54,842 nucleotides of DNA, from NCBI GenBank assembly GCA_003611955.1, contig RAZE01000024.1, positions 1-54,842 on the forward strand. The letters are read 5' to 3'. Positions 9,001-15,904 of this stretch are shown here, piece after piece; within the stretch, counting starts at the first letter, position 1; the number at the start of each line of letters is the position of its first letter. The stretch comes from a bacterium 1XD8-76. Its GTDB lineage: Bacteria; Bacillota; Clostridia; Lachnospirales; Lachnospiraceae. The notes under the pieces were generated by a model, which was given only the letters and a program-made list of their open reading frames with translations, searched no databases and had not been told where the DNA came from. Made by a program: the position numbers and the translations under genes.

Positions 9001-9239
9001 GGTTTATTTTCTTTTCCTGTCTTGCAGCGTATATATCCCGCCAGTTTCCTCTTTCCGTTTTCATGGGCCGCCTTGTTGAAATAATTCGCAGTGCAGGTGA
9101 CCACAAACTGGATCGCGTCCAAAAGAGTGGATTTTCCGGCCCCGTTTTCCCCCGAAAGGAGCGTGGAAGAGCCAAACTCTATGGTGGTGTTGGTGAAACG
9201 GTGCCAGTTAATCAGCTTCACTCTCGTCAGTGTCTTCAT
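5997..9239 (-). CDS. jetC: Wadjet SMC-like ATPase JetC
   Basis: A 1080-residue SMC-family motor that, with JetA and JetB, forms a condensin-like loop-extruding complex. The N-terminal ATPase half carries Walker A GENGAGKST at residues 30-38. Two long coiled-coil runs rich in E, K, Q and R (about 260-460 and 600-900) flank a hinge-like segment around 470-590. The C-terminal half has the ABC signature SGGETQTP at 981-988 and a Walker B segment, GLVLFDEAFNNMD, near 1011-1023. The start overlaps jetB by 32 bp and the end overlaps jetD. All ATPase motifs are intact, so the motor should be active. Confidence 0.93.
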   Translation of the reverse strand: MKTLTRVKLINWHRFTNTTIEFGSSTLLSGENGAGKSTLLDAIQFVVTCTANYFNKAAHENGKRKLAGYIRCKTGKENKPYERTGEISAHVALEFYEDSKKQYFVVGAVIDSASEGQEKTVRYLMDHTRFTEDMFFQGKTPRSINQFHSANSGKIKMWCKTGIEAKKMIKTRFGRIEDKFFSLIPKALAFRPIDDIKDFVYSYVLDEKEVNIDILRENVRTYQELEKTLDSVKRRIAKLEIIEGHHLQVMDGLGKDKMYDYFLERAEADILGERFSEVKSQLQMEKYRLEQREMEIKATTDEKNERQQMRDALMAELAKDEDFLALDGQKRELQKLQTALQEQEEERRDLLASVKTSSAQVTKLLKLRDADPCFREYDKVLKNLGMQEDISEVKFLTRRVIACKKQMYDENQLESAKLQVQLNGRKTERLELNKKIEQLKQKKLTYPEEVVKVRQAIEEEFARIGRKPEPRILCELLEISEEQWRNAVEGYLNTQRFYILVEPENFDIALGVYDRLRKGKKAYGVGLINTRKLEKYSEAPEGTLAAMVSSQNRYASQFINMILGKVHMCKHYSELKNYPVSITKECMKYQNHVASAIRPAIFETPFIGQNAVRVQLEQAVKERERISEEIRKLEEQLRKLAQVTDVLNVDADVDIQYRLDVLTRIKTIRAGIDKCKKNIVTLEKNATMIQKRIQLQTLETMISELDIQLGKWNQETGRYEQKIEDYKRETERLQAERAFKQEAVVRLGAAAKDALPAWNSDYEKQTGDKTFEQFRDNFARRKKANATTVERAREDMVNAMVSYKTEHDFGAAPSMEGYPDFAEVYERLRTSELLNYEEKVQSARQAAEEEFREQFLAKLQENMKQAQSEFKELNRALRDIIFSNEKYEFIHQPSKRYRQYYEMIMDDFNAIQGESIFSGLFHENHKEVIDELFEKLALDNENSAQALDEFTDYRTYMDYDIKIVHSDNSYSFYSKVCEEKSGGETQTPFYVTVAASFVQLYSNNIGGEAIGLVLFDEAFNNMDDERIGGVLEFLRRLPLQIIIAAPPDKIQYISPSVEETLLIMTDEKVSFVERYHNGAV

Positions 9240-9852
9240 TCGCTTTCGCTCCCTTTCTGTATATCTCCAGTCTGTCGTAAGCCTGTTTGATATCTTCCAC
9301 TCTCACGGCCATCAGGATAGAATCAAAAATCAATATTCTGGAATCTTCGTTGTCCAGATTTCTGTCCAGTATTTCAATCAGCTGGAAGCGCTTAAACAGA
9401 CTCAGGGCATTCCTCATCGTTGTCTTATCGATCAGCCTGTCTCTGATCTTTAAACTCATAAACTTTTCGTGGATATCCCCCAGATTTATGATCACCTCGT
9501 CGGCCGCGGACAGTTCTCTTTTCTTCTCATCAAACAAAACCCGCAGAATCAGCAAAATGACAGACTCGTACAGTTTCAGATTCAGCCTGTTGAAATTCAG
9601 CGGATTCGTCAGCTGGACCACGCCGTATTCCTCGTTGATCTCCAACCGGTATCCCAGCACAGACAGATACTCCGCCATTTCCGCTTTATGTTTCAGCACA
9701 AAATAGTAGTCGGATCTGGCTGTGATATTTCCCTTGCACAAAAAGCAGGTTCCCAGCAGCCTGTTGCAGATCCTGACAAAATTATCCTTATCCCTTTGAA
9801 GTATTACGTCAAGTAAATTCATATCGATTGCCATGTCCTTTCCCGCTGTCAC
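9208..9852 (-). CDS. jetB: Wadjet kleisin-binding (KITE-like) subunit JetB, DUF4194 type
   Basis: A 214-residue protein in the JetB position. JetB resembles MukE/KITE proteins and binds the JetA kleisin beside the SMC heads. The sequence is mostly helical with a winged-helix-like region around 100-170 (LYESVILLILRVLF, then TTMRNALSLFKRFQLIEI). The annotated GTG at 9852 overlaps the jetA stop as GTGA. In-frame ATGs at 9834 and 9822 are possible alternatives; none has an ideal ribosome site, so the first 6-10 residues are uncertain. The 3' end overlaps jetC by 32 bp, which fits co-production of the complex. Confidence 0.85.
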   Translation of the reverse strand: MTAGKDMAIDMNLLDVILQRDKDNFVRICNRLLGTCFLCKGNITARSDYYFVLKHKAEMAEYLSVLGYRLEINEEYGVVQLTNPLNFNRLNLKLYESVILLILRVLFDEKKRELSAADEVIINLGDIHEKFMSLKIRDRLIDKTTMRNALSLFKRFQLIEILDRNLDNEDSRILIFDSILMAVRVEDIKQAYDRLEIYRKGAKANEDTDESEAD

Positions 9853-11228
9853 TTTTTCAGGCGAATCAAAAAATCTTTAAACCGGTAGCCGTTTCTCTCA
9901 CCATAATCATTCAGCTCAACCGTATAGTCCATATTCTTTCTCTGACCGTACAGCCTGATATAGATGATCTTCACAAAGTCCTCTGCAGTCTTAAGCGGAA
10001 ACTGTGACGCGAGAAGTTCCCTTTTCTCCCCGAGCTGCGTTTTGACATAGGCATTGATCTTCGGAACGCTCAGCACTTTCTGCATTTTCTCCGCCATCCT
10101 GCGCAGTTTTTCCTGCCGTATGATAAGATCTGGTTCCGCCTCCGCGATCTCCTCCGGCTTAAATTCCTTTTTCCCCTCCACAGGTGAATAAAAAGATCTC
10201 TCGTCCAGAAAACCGACGCTGTAAATCCGAATCAGTTCATCCAGAAAATCGATCCTGTAGATGCCGCCGGGATTCATCTGCTCCGCGGTGATTCTCTCAT
10301 TGATCCCCATCAGGATCTCCTTGATCTGTCCCCTGACATCCTCGCTTCCCGTCAGCATAAAGCGCGCGCGGTTTACCGCCGAACGCTGATACTGGGTATT
10401 TTTCTGATTGATTTCTTTCAGGATATCATCCATATTCTGAAAAGCATCTACGACACTGTGAAGATATTGATAGACCAGTTCTTCCGCGGCCTCCTTTGAG
10501 ACTTCCTTAATGCCGGCAATCTCCGCCGCCGTCTTTTCCACATAGGCTCTGCTCCGGCCCCTGTTTTCCAACCGCTCTACGATCTCCGGTCTGAATTTTG
10601 ACACATTATCGGAAGTCAGAAGTCTGTGATATGCCTTGTCCACTATATTGGTAATATAATCATTAAACAGGGCATTCATAATCTCCGCCACTGTTTTATG
10701 TCTTGTCAGATCATCAATATAATGCTTGATGCTGGAATTTAAATTTTTCAGACCTGTGATCAGCAGATCCGTATTCTCCAGGATCTGCATGAGAACTACG
10801 CCGGGATGATCGGTACTGCTGCGCACCAGAGAGTAGATCGTATATATGTATCCCTGATATTCGATCTGCCTTCCCTCGGCAACCTCCAAAAGAGTTTTGA
10901 CAATTTTGACTGCGTACTCCTTGAAGTTAACTCTCTGCACATAGCTCTTATCCGTTTCTATCTCTATCCAGCCATAATATTCCAACCGGCGCAGCATCCA
11001 GTTTGCCTTACCCCGGCTGTCCGTCCCTGTCAGTTCCTCATCTGCGAGATCCGCCGCATTCGCCTGCTCAAAATAGTACTGCAGTTCATCCACCAGCACA
11101 TCCCGTTCCACGCCGAAAGACAGCTGGTTATCCATAATGGAAAACAGCCTGCAGATGCATTCCCAATATACCAGCTTATTAGGAGATGCCAACGGTACAA
11201 AGAAACTTTCTGATATGATATTGAACAT
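9849..11228 (-). CDS. jetA: Wadjet kleisin-like subunit JetA
   Basis: The 459-residue first gene of the Wadjet operon. JetA is the MukF-like kleisin that bridges the JetC heads. The N-terminus MFNIISESFFVPLASPNK and the following YWECICRLF are characteristic of the JetA group found in Bacillota. The rest is helical, with a long coiled region around 230-330. The open frame extends 40 codons further upstream, but the ATG at 11228 has AAGGG seven bases ahead and begins at the family's usual first residues. That upstream stretch holds the promoter. No catalytic motif is expected. Confidence 0.88.
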   Translation of the reverse strand: MFNIISESFFVPLASPNKLVYWECICRLFSIMDNQLSFGVERDVLVDELQYYFEQANAADLADEELTGTDSRGKANWMLRRLEYYGWIEIETDKSYVQRVNFKEYAVKIVKTLLEVAEGRQIEYQGYIYTIYSLVRSSTDHPGVVLMQILENTDLLITGLKNLNSSIKHYIDDLTRHKTVAEIMNALFNDYITNIVDKAYHRLLTSDNVSKFRPEIVERLENRGRSRAYVEKTAAEIAGIKEVSKEAAEELVYQYLHSVVDAFQNMDDILKEINQKNTQYQRSAVNRARFMLTGSEDVRGQIKEILMGINERITAEQMNPGGIYRIDFLDELIRIYSVGFLDERSFYSPVEGKKEFKPEEIAEAEPDLIIRQEKLRRMAEKMQKVLSVPKINAYVKTQLGEKRELLASQFPLKTAEDFVKIIYIRLYGQRKNMDYTVELNDYGERNGYRFKDFLIRLKK

Positions 11229-11262
11229 GGACAACCCTTCACAAAATACTGCTTTTCTTTCA

Positions 11263-11291
11263 ATTACATCATTTATTCCACCCTGTGTCAA
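11263..11291 (-). promoter_or_regulatory. Sigma-A-type promoter of the Wadjet operon
   Basis: On the minus strand TTGACA (11286-11291) and TGTAAT (11263-11268) are separated by 17 bp, a near-consensus vegetative promoter. It ends 34 bp before the jetA ATG at 11228, leaving a short leader. Its -35 overlaps one of three similar motifs in this region, so it may be repressible. The transcription start has not been measured. Confidence 0.65.
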
Positions 11292-11443
11292 CATAACATT
11301 TATTGTCAGCTTCTGCCCCTGCCCTCCCCCAACAAGCCCATATGCCATAATTCACCTGGTTCTATTTTATTGGCTGTTCTAAGCAGGAATCTCCATCCTC
11401 ACACCCGCAGTGTCTCAAACGTCCTCTGCAAATTCAATTTTCC

Positions 11444-11549
11444 ATACCCCTCGTGTGTCAAGTTATTGTTACGAAAATTTTTTTAATTTTTCCCGTAAAT
11501 ATCACGAAAACACACATTGAGCTATACCCCGTGTGTTAGATTATTGTCA
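11444..11549. repeat. Two copies of a promoter-like motif upstream of jetA
   Basis: Copies at 11444-11471 and 11524-11549 (plus strand) share ATACCCC, then GTGTGT, then TTATTGT. A third, weaker copy (CCCTGTGTCA followed by TTATTGTCAG) spans 11281-11309 at the operon promoter. Read on the minus strand, each contains TTGACA. The 11.3-11.7 kb stretch has no credible gene and is AT-rich. The repeats could be operators, extra promoters, or remnants of a small repeated element. Homology between copies is by eye only. Confidence 0.4.
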
Positions 11550-11586
11550 AGTTGAAATACTCAAATTTACATTTTTTATAACGAAG

Positions 11587-11620
11587 AAAGCAGCAAATCG
11601 AATAACCAATTCACTGCTTT
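11587..11620 (-). terminator. Conserved hairpin downstream of the AIPR gene
   Basis: AAAGCAG (11587-11593) pairs with CTGCTTT (11614-11620), with an inner ATTC/GAAT-type pairing. The element lies about 107 bp past the AIPR stop. It is nearly identical to a 34-nt hairpin at 13307-13340 just after the Rpn gene; both contain GAATAAC in the middle. It is probably a terminator or a small repeated element. There is no strong U-run, so termination efficiency is doubtful. Confidence 0.5.
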
Positions 11621-11727
11621 CCCACCCAATATTACAAATCTGCACTTTCCCCGCATAGGAATAATCCTTGATATACACTCATATCATTCAAAAGATACTT
11701 TCAGAAAATCGCTAACTATATGCAATT

Positions 11728-12921
11728 CTAATTATTCTCATCAGATAACATAGAATACAAAAGAATCTCTTTATGCAGAAGATCCCATGTATTAGGTGAT
11801 TTTGCTACTGCGTCTGGGCTATCTGCCAAATCCTCTGATGAAGTCATAATAGTATTAATCAATTTTCCCCCTAATTTGTTCCAAACTTTCTCAGGTGATA
11901 GCTTCCAACTATAAACTTGTGTTGATTTATTTACTGTAACAAGTGCTCTAAATGCTCCAACTATAGGAAAAATCAATCCTTTAGGCAAAACATAATTCAT
12001 TGGTTTATCTCCAAATGTAGAGTAACTTACTACAGTATATTCATCAACATATTTTGACATTTTCTTTTTTCTATATGTTCTTCCTACAGAATTTCCCTTA
12101 TCTGCAAATGTTGTTTCTACCATTTCCCATATATTAAAAATTTCTGGGATAATAGGCGTCATATTTTTTATAATTTGATCACGAGAATCTTTTAATCTTA
12201 AAAACCTATTTAAACTAGCTTCTTTGCCTGTATAAGATTGAATTGGTTGCGTATCTCCCCGCAAAGGATAAATGCTCTGATTAAACATATTCATAATTGC
12301 AATAATTTCGCGGATATCTATTACATTTTTTTGACCTGCGTGCTCATTTTGTTTGAAAGCAATGCGATCAAAAAAACTTTCATTTTTTAATGCCTCTTTA
12401 ATTGGTTGAAAACTACGATTTAATTCCTCAATAGAGCGCTGGTCAACTTGGATAGATTGATTTCGTGCCTCTGCCAATTCCACTGGCGAAGATATTCCAG
12501 TAAAAAATTCAAAAAAAACATATTGCTCAAATAATAATTCACAATCTCTTTGCTTTTCCAAAATAATTTTTAAAGTATGGCCACCATCAATATTTCCATG
12601 AATTTCGGCATCTGTTAAAGTAACTTTTACCTTTCCAGTTTTATTATCATAATCAAACTTATCTACGGACATAACAATTCCTCTGTTTTTCTCATGGAAA
12701 TTTTTACATCCACTTTCAATACTTTTCGCGATATCTCTTGCAACATTAGTAGTAAGTTTTTGGTCTCGTGGATTTGTCCCCATCCATTCTTCAAATTTTT
12801 CTGGAACATCCTGTAACCTTACATAGCAGACATATTTTTTTGAACCATCCTTCGCCAATTCTGTAACTGGATTATCCATTTTCTTTACCTGCTTTGCAGG
12901 AAACTCAATAACAATTGCCAT
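11728..12921 (-). CDS. AIPR-family (abortive infection phage resistance) protein
   Basis: A 397-residue protein with the AIPR-type core: LTTNVARDIAKSIESG, then FHEKNRGIVMSVDKFDYD, the signature-like IHGNIDGGHTLKIILE around 128-143, and ARNQSIQVDQRSIEEL around 173-188. Family members are linked to abortive infection and restriction loci, but their chemistry is largely unknown. The ATG at 12921 follows AAGGAGG by eight bases; a TTG one codon earlier is less likely. The gene is monocistronic, strongly AT-rich compared with the Wadjet genes, and has its own promoter candidate at 13110-13138. The family call is by motif resemblance only; a general DGQHR/ParB-like fold is the alternative. Confidence 0.7.
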   Translation of the reverse strand: MAIVIEFPAKQVKKMDNPVTELAKDGSKKYVCYVRLQDVPEKFEEWMGTNPRDQKLTTNVARDIAKSIESGCKNFHEKNRGIVMSVDKFDYDNKTGKVKVTLTDAEIHGNIDGGHTLKIILEKQRDCELLFEQYVFFEFFTGISSPVELAEARNQSIQVDQRSIEELNRSFQPIKEALKNESFFDRIAFKQNEHAGQKNVIDIREIIAIMNMFNQSIYPLRGDTQPIQSYTGKEASLNRFLRLKDSRDQIIKNMTPIIPEIFNIWEMVETTFADKGNSVGRTYRKKKMSKYVDEYTVVSYSTFGDKPMNYVLPKGLIFPIVGAFRALVTVNKSTQVYSWKLSPEKVWNKLGGKLINTIMTSSEDLADSPDAVAKSPNTWDLLHKEILLYSMLSDENN

Positions 12922-13109
12922 CAACTTTTCCTCCTTATGGCTATATTTTTAGAACAAAAAAGCGCCTACAAAAGTAGAACGCGAACAATAAGCCACAAAA
13001 GAATATACCTTTCCCAGCAAAACTATATTACCCACATTCACATCTACTTAAGATACTGAAGAGCTACTAGAAAAAAATTTTTCTACAGCCAAGCTTTTTA
13101 TTCAACATA

Positions 13110-13138
13110 AAAATAACATGTGTTAAAACTTGTGTCAA
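13110..13138 (-). promoter_or_regulatory. Promoter candidate for the AIPR gene
   Basis: On the minus strand TTGACA (13133-13138) and TATTTT (13110-13115) are 17 bp apart. The -35 is consensus and the -10 is weak. The segment TTGACA-N8-AACACA resembles TTGACA-N7-AACACA at about 11530-11553 upstream of the Wadjet operon, hinting at shared control. Confidence 0.45.
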
Positions 13139-13306
13139 GTATTTCTCTAATTAATATCATAAATTTACATTATCAAATCAACAACTGTACCTTTTCATAT
13201 CATTTAAATTTTAACTTTTCATTTTACAGTTGAACATTATGCTGTTCCTCTAATAATAAATTAGCTTTCATTCATCTTGTCTAAATTGCAATATATTTAT
13301 AAAGAG

Positions 13307-13340
13307 AAAGCAGCAAACCGAATAACTGATTTACTGCTTT
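13307..13340 (-). terminator. Conserved hairpin downstream of the Rpn-family gene
   Basis: AAAGCAG and CTGCTTT arms with a 20-nt interior, 22 bp after the Rpn stop, followed on the minus strand by CTCTTTATAAAT. It is about 85% identical over 34 nt to the hairpin at 11587-11620, and the similarity continues into the AT-rich flank. A terminator role is plausible by position. Confidence 0.5.
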
Positions 13341-13362
13341 GCCTTATAAATATCTGACTTAC

Positions 13363-14280
13363 CTATACTGTCTGAAGCTTTGCGAGCTCCTCCACTTCTT
13401 TGATTGCAAGCCCCGAATATTCTGCCACTTTTTCTATCGGCAATTCTCCATCCTGCAACATCCGAAGTGCCGCTTCTCTCTTTGCATCATTTTCTGCTTT
13501 ATCTCTTAGTCTCCTTGCACTTGTCTCAATCATCGGTCCTCTCATCATCCCACCTACGCCTTTCTGTATGTTCTCATACTTCCGTGCAATCTCTTTGAGC
13601 ACATCGCCGGAAAGTTCGATGATAACCCGCTTATCAAACGCTCCGATCACTTTCTTTCTCTCCAGTTCATCAAGCCGCTCCAGAATCCCCCGATATTCCG
13701 TTTTCAGTTCTTCTAACTTCTGTTCATTACTATTATACACCATAAATTGCTTCTCATGTGAAAAAATATAAAAAGGAATCAATATCAATAGATCCTTTGC
13801 AAAAATATCATCCAGAGAGTATTCCTGCATTTTCATAATCGGGACATCATATTCCACCGTACCTCCTGGTGTTTTTATCACATACTTCATCTTATCTGGT
13901 GTCTTCTTACGGCTTCGCAGGTACAGCACTGCCGTATTAGGAAACGTCACCGTCAATGTCTCGCCGGTTATTTTCCCCTCGTCTAACGCTATCTGTGCAT
14001 CGTATTCAAACAGGCGAATCGTCATCCGTCCATCAGGCAGACTGCTTTCGCATTCCAGATGATATTTTTTCTTTTCTCTGCCCCATATCGTAAAATTAGT
14101 GTCAGTTATCCTTTCCTGATTTGCGTCATTCTGTTGGTCTAAAAAATGTTCATTAGGGCGGAACTCAATCTTCTCTTTTCCAGTGTAATCTTCCCCAAAA
14201 ATCTCATTGATCATCGGAATAATCAGTTGTTTGCAGTCGTTTAAAATTGTCCTGAACGCACCATCATATATATTTGCCAT
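13363..14280 (-). CDS. Rpn-family PD-(D/E)XK nuclease / putative transposase
   Basis: A 305-residue protein. The N-terminal half matches the Rpn/transposase_31-like group common in Lachnospiraceae: MANIYDGAFRTILNDC, then DTNFTIWGREKKKYHLECES around residues 60-79, which supplies the D and the E-x-E/K-like residues of the nuclease core. The middle has ILIPFYIFSHEK, and the C-terminal helical part ends in a YSGLAIKEVEELAKL repeat-like tail. Rpn proteins stimulate recA-independent recombination in E. coli. Many genomes carry numerous copies. A start with ATGGCAAATA and a nearby GGAGGAT supports the call. It sits between the defence genes and the recombinases. Confidence 0.8.
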   Translation of the reverse strand: MANIYDGAFRTILNDCKQLIIPMINEIFGEDYTGKEKIEFRPNEHFLDQQNDANQERITDTNFTIWGREKKKYHLECESSLPDGRMTIRLFEYDAQIALDEGKITGETLTVTFPNTAVLYLRSRKKTPDKMKYVIKTPGGTVEYDVPIMKMQEYSLDDIFAKDLLILIPFYIFSHEKQFMVYNSNEQKLEELKTEYRGILERLDELERKKVIGAFDKRVIIELSGDVLKEIARKYENIQKGVGGMMRGPMIETSARRLRDKAENDAKREAALRMLQDGELPIEKVAEYSGLAIKEVEELAKLQTV

Positions 14281-14349
14281 CTTAATCCTCCGTATTTTTC
14301 ATTAAATTATCCCTATTTTATCTGTTTTTTCATCGTGTTTATCGCAACT

Positions 14350-15891
14350 TTATTCCCTGAAATTCCATTCAATTTCAATTCTTTTATCTTTATAAACATA
14401 AATCCTCTTAATAAAGATATCCACTGCCTCCTGTGTCAGTTTCTCCATACGGGAAAACCTTATGATCTGCCTCATATCCTCTTCCGTCTTCCGAAATTCC
14501 TCGCTAATCCCTTCAAACTCTTCCAACAGTTCCCTTTCCCTGACCGATAATAAATATTTCTGCTCCGTCAGTTCTTCCGCTTTCTCCTTGTAGGAGACAA
14601 CATCCATCTTTCCCAATGCATAGCTTTCATACAGATCAGCTTTCTCCTGCGATAACAGTTTTCTCTGATTCCTGTTTTCAGCCAATTCCTTTTCCAGTTT
14701 CTCTATACAGGTTTTCTGAAAAGAGCGCAGGCTCTCTTTCTGCTTCCCGGCATCCCCACGCAGCATTAGTTCCTTAATCAGTATAGAAAGCACCAGTTCC
14801 TCAAGCATATCAGCAGAAAAATAGGTACAACAGTCCGGTATCTGCAAAGTGGCATGTTTATAACACTCAAACCTCCGGTACTTATTCTTTCCCCGCAAAG
14901 GCTTATAGGCCATGGCATAGCCGCATCCTCCGCAGTAAATCTTTCCCACTAACGGATGCTTCTCCGTTTTCCGATCCACAGAAATCCCATCGTGAAAACT
15001 GCACACCTTTTCATAGACTTCTGCTGTGACAAGCGGTTCGTGGTGGTTCTCTATGGTCTTCCACTCCGTTTCAGGCGTTTTAACCCCCGCTCTGCTTCCC
15101 ACATATTTCCGACTGGTTCTGCCGTAAGTCATCTCCCCCAAATAAAACCGGTTATTCAGGATGTGCCTGACAGCCTGTGTGCTCCATGCCCGGATCTTTC
15201 CGTCCTTATTCTTTCTATCCGAACACCTCATCTGCATCACAGTCGGCATCTTTTTTTCATTCAGCATCCTCGCGATCTGTGTGCTGCTGTTTCCCGCATA
15301 AGCCATTGAAAAGATACCCCTGACAACCTCAGCCTCGTCCGGATTTACTATAACCCTGTTTTTTATCTCTTTGCTCTTCTCATATCCAAACGGTGCAGTC
15401 CCAAATGCAAACTCCCCATTTGCACATTTACTGTCCAACGCCGCCTTTACTTTTACGGATATATCTTTGCTGTACAAATCATACAAAAGCGTATGAAAAG
15501 CCGTGTCTATCGGAGCTGTATTTCCTTTGTGCTCCCGACTGTCATAGTGATCGTTGATGGCAATGAAGCGCACTCCTAAAAACGGAAATATCTGGTTCAT
15601 ATATGTCCCGAGTTCAATATAATCCCTTGAAAACCGGGACATATCTTTTACGACAATACATCCTATCCTGCCCGCCTTTACTTCCCCGAGCATCCTCTGT
15701 ATCCCCGGTCTTTTCATATCAGTCCCCGAAAATCCGTCATCACAAAACTCTGCTCTTTCCATCTTCCGCAGTTCTTCCTGACAATCAATGTATCTCATGA
15801 TAAGCACTCTCTGGCTGCTGATGCTGTTGCTCTCATCTCTATCGTCTGTATCTTCCATCGACAATCTAAGATATACTGCAACCCTACTCAC
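14350..15891 (-). CDS. Large serine recombinase 1 (third gene of the recombinase array)
   Basis: A 513-residue site-specific recombinase. The resolvase catalytic domain has the nucleophile S11 in VYLRLS, and the arginine-bearing motifs VVKDMSRFSRDY and GVRFIAINDHYD. The recombinase domain (about 165-275) and a zinc ribbon (YCGGCG, later CYKH and CC) follow. A coiled-coil segment around 390-450 and a terminal IKRIYVYKDKRIEIEW motif complete the usual layout. The GTG at 15891 has AGGAGG nine bases upstream, 13 bp after the stop of the preceding recombinase; the longer open frame upstream overlaps that gene and is rejected. All catalytic residues appear intact. Confidence 0.93.
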   Translation of the reverse strand: MSRVAVYLRLSMEDTDDRDESNSISSQRVLIMRYIDCQEELRKMERAEFCDDGFSGTDMKRPGIQRMLGEVKAGRIGCIVVKDMSRFSRDYIELGTYMNQIFPFLGVRFIAINDHYDSREHKGNTAPIDTAFHTLLYDLYSKDISVKVKAALDSKCANGEFAFGTAPFGYEKSKEIKNRVIVNPDEAEVVRGIFSMAYAGNSSTQIARMLNEKKMPTVMQMRCSDRKNKDGKIRAWSTQAVRHILNNRFYLGEMTYGRTSRKYVGSRAGVKTPETEWKTIENHHEPLVTAEVYEKVCSFHDGISVDRKTEKHPLVGKIYCGGCGYAMAYKPLRGKNKYRRFECYKHATLQIPDCCTYFSADMLEELVLSILIKELMLRGDAGKQKESLRSFQKTCIEKLEKELAENRNQRKLLSQEKADLYESYALGKMDVVSYKEKAEELTEQKYLLSVRERELLEEFEGISEEFRKTEEDMRQIIRFSRMEKLTQEAVDIFIKRIYVYKDKRIEIEWNFRE

Positions 15892-15904
15892 ACTTAAGCA
15901 CCTC

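Larger units (their letters stand above)
12922..13362. other. AT-rich intergenic region with no gene
   Basis: About 440 bp between the AIPR and Rpn genes. It is very AT-rich with stops in all frames. Two items stand out: the promoter candidate at 13110-13138 for the AIPR gene, giving a leader of about 180 bp, and the hairpin at 13307-13340 behind the Rpn gene. Nothing resembling a tRNA or a CRISPR repeat is visible. The long leader leaves room for a small regulatory RNA, but there is no direct sign of one. Confidence 0.6.

Noticed and set aside
11444..11549. CRISPR array
   Set aside because: Only two or three imperfect blocks with unequal spacing and no constant repeat; no cas genes.
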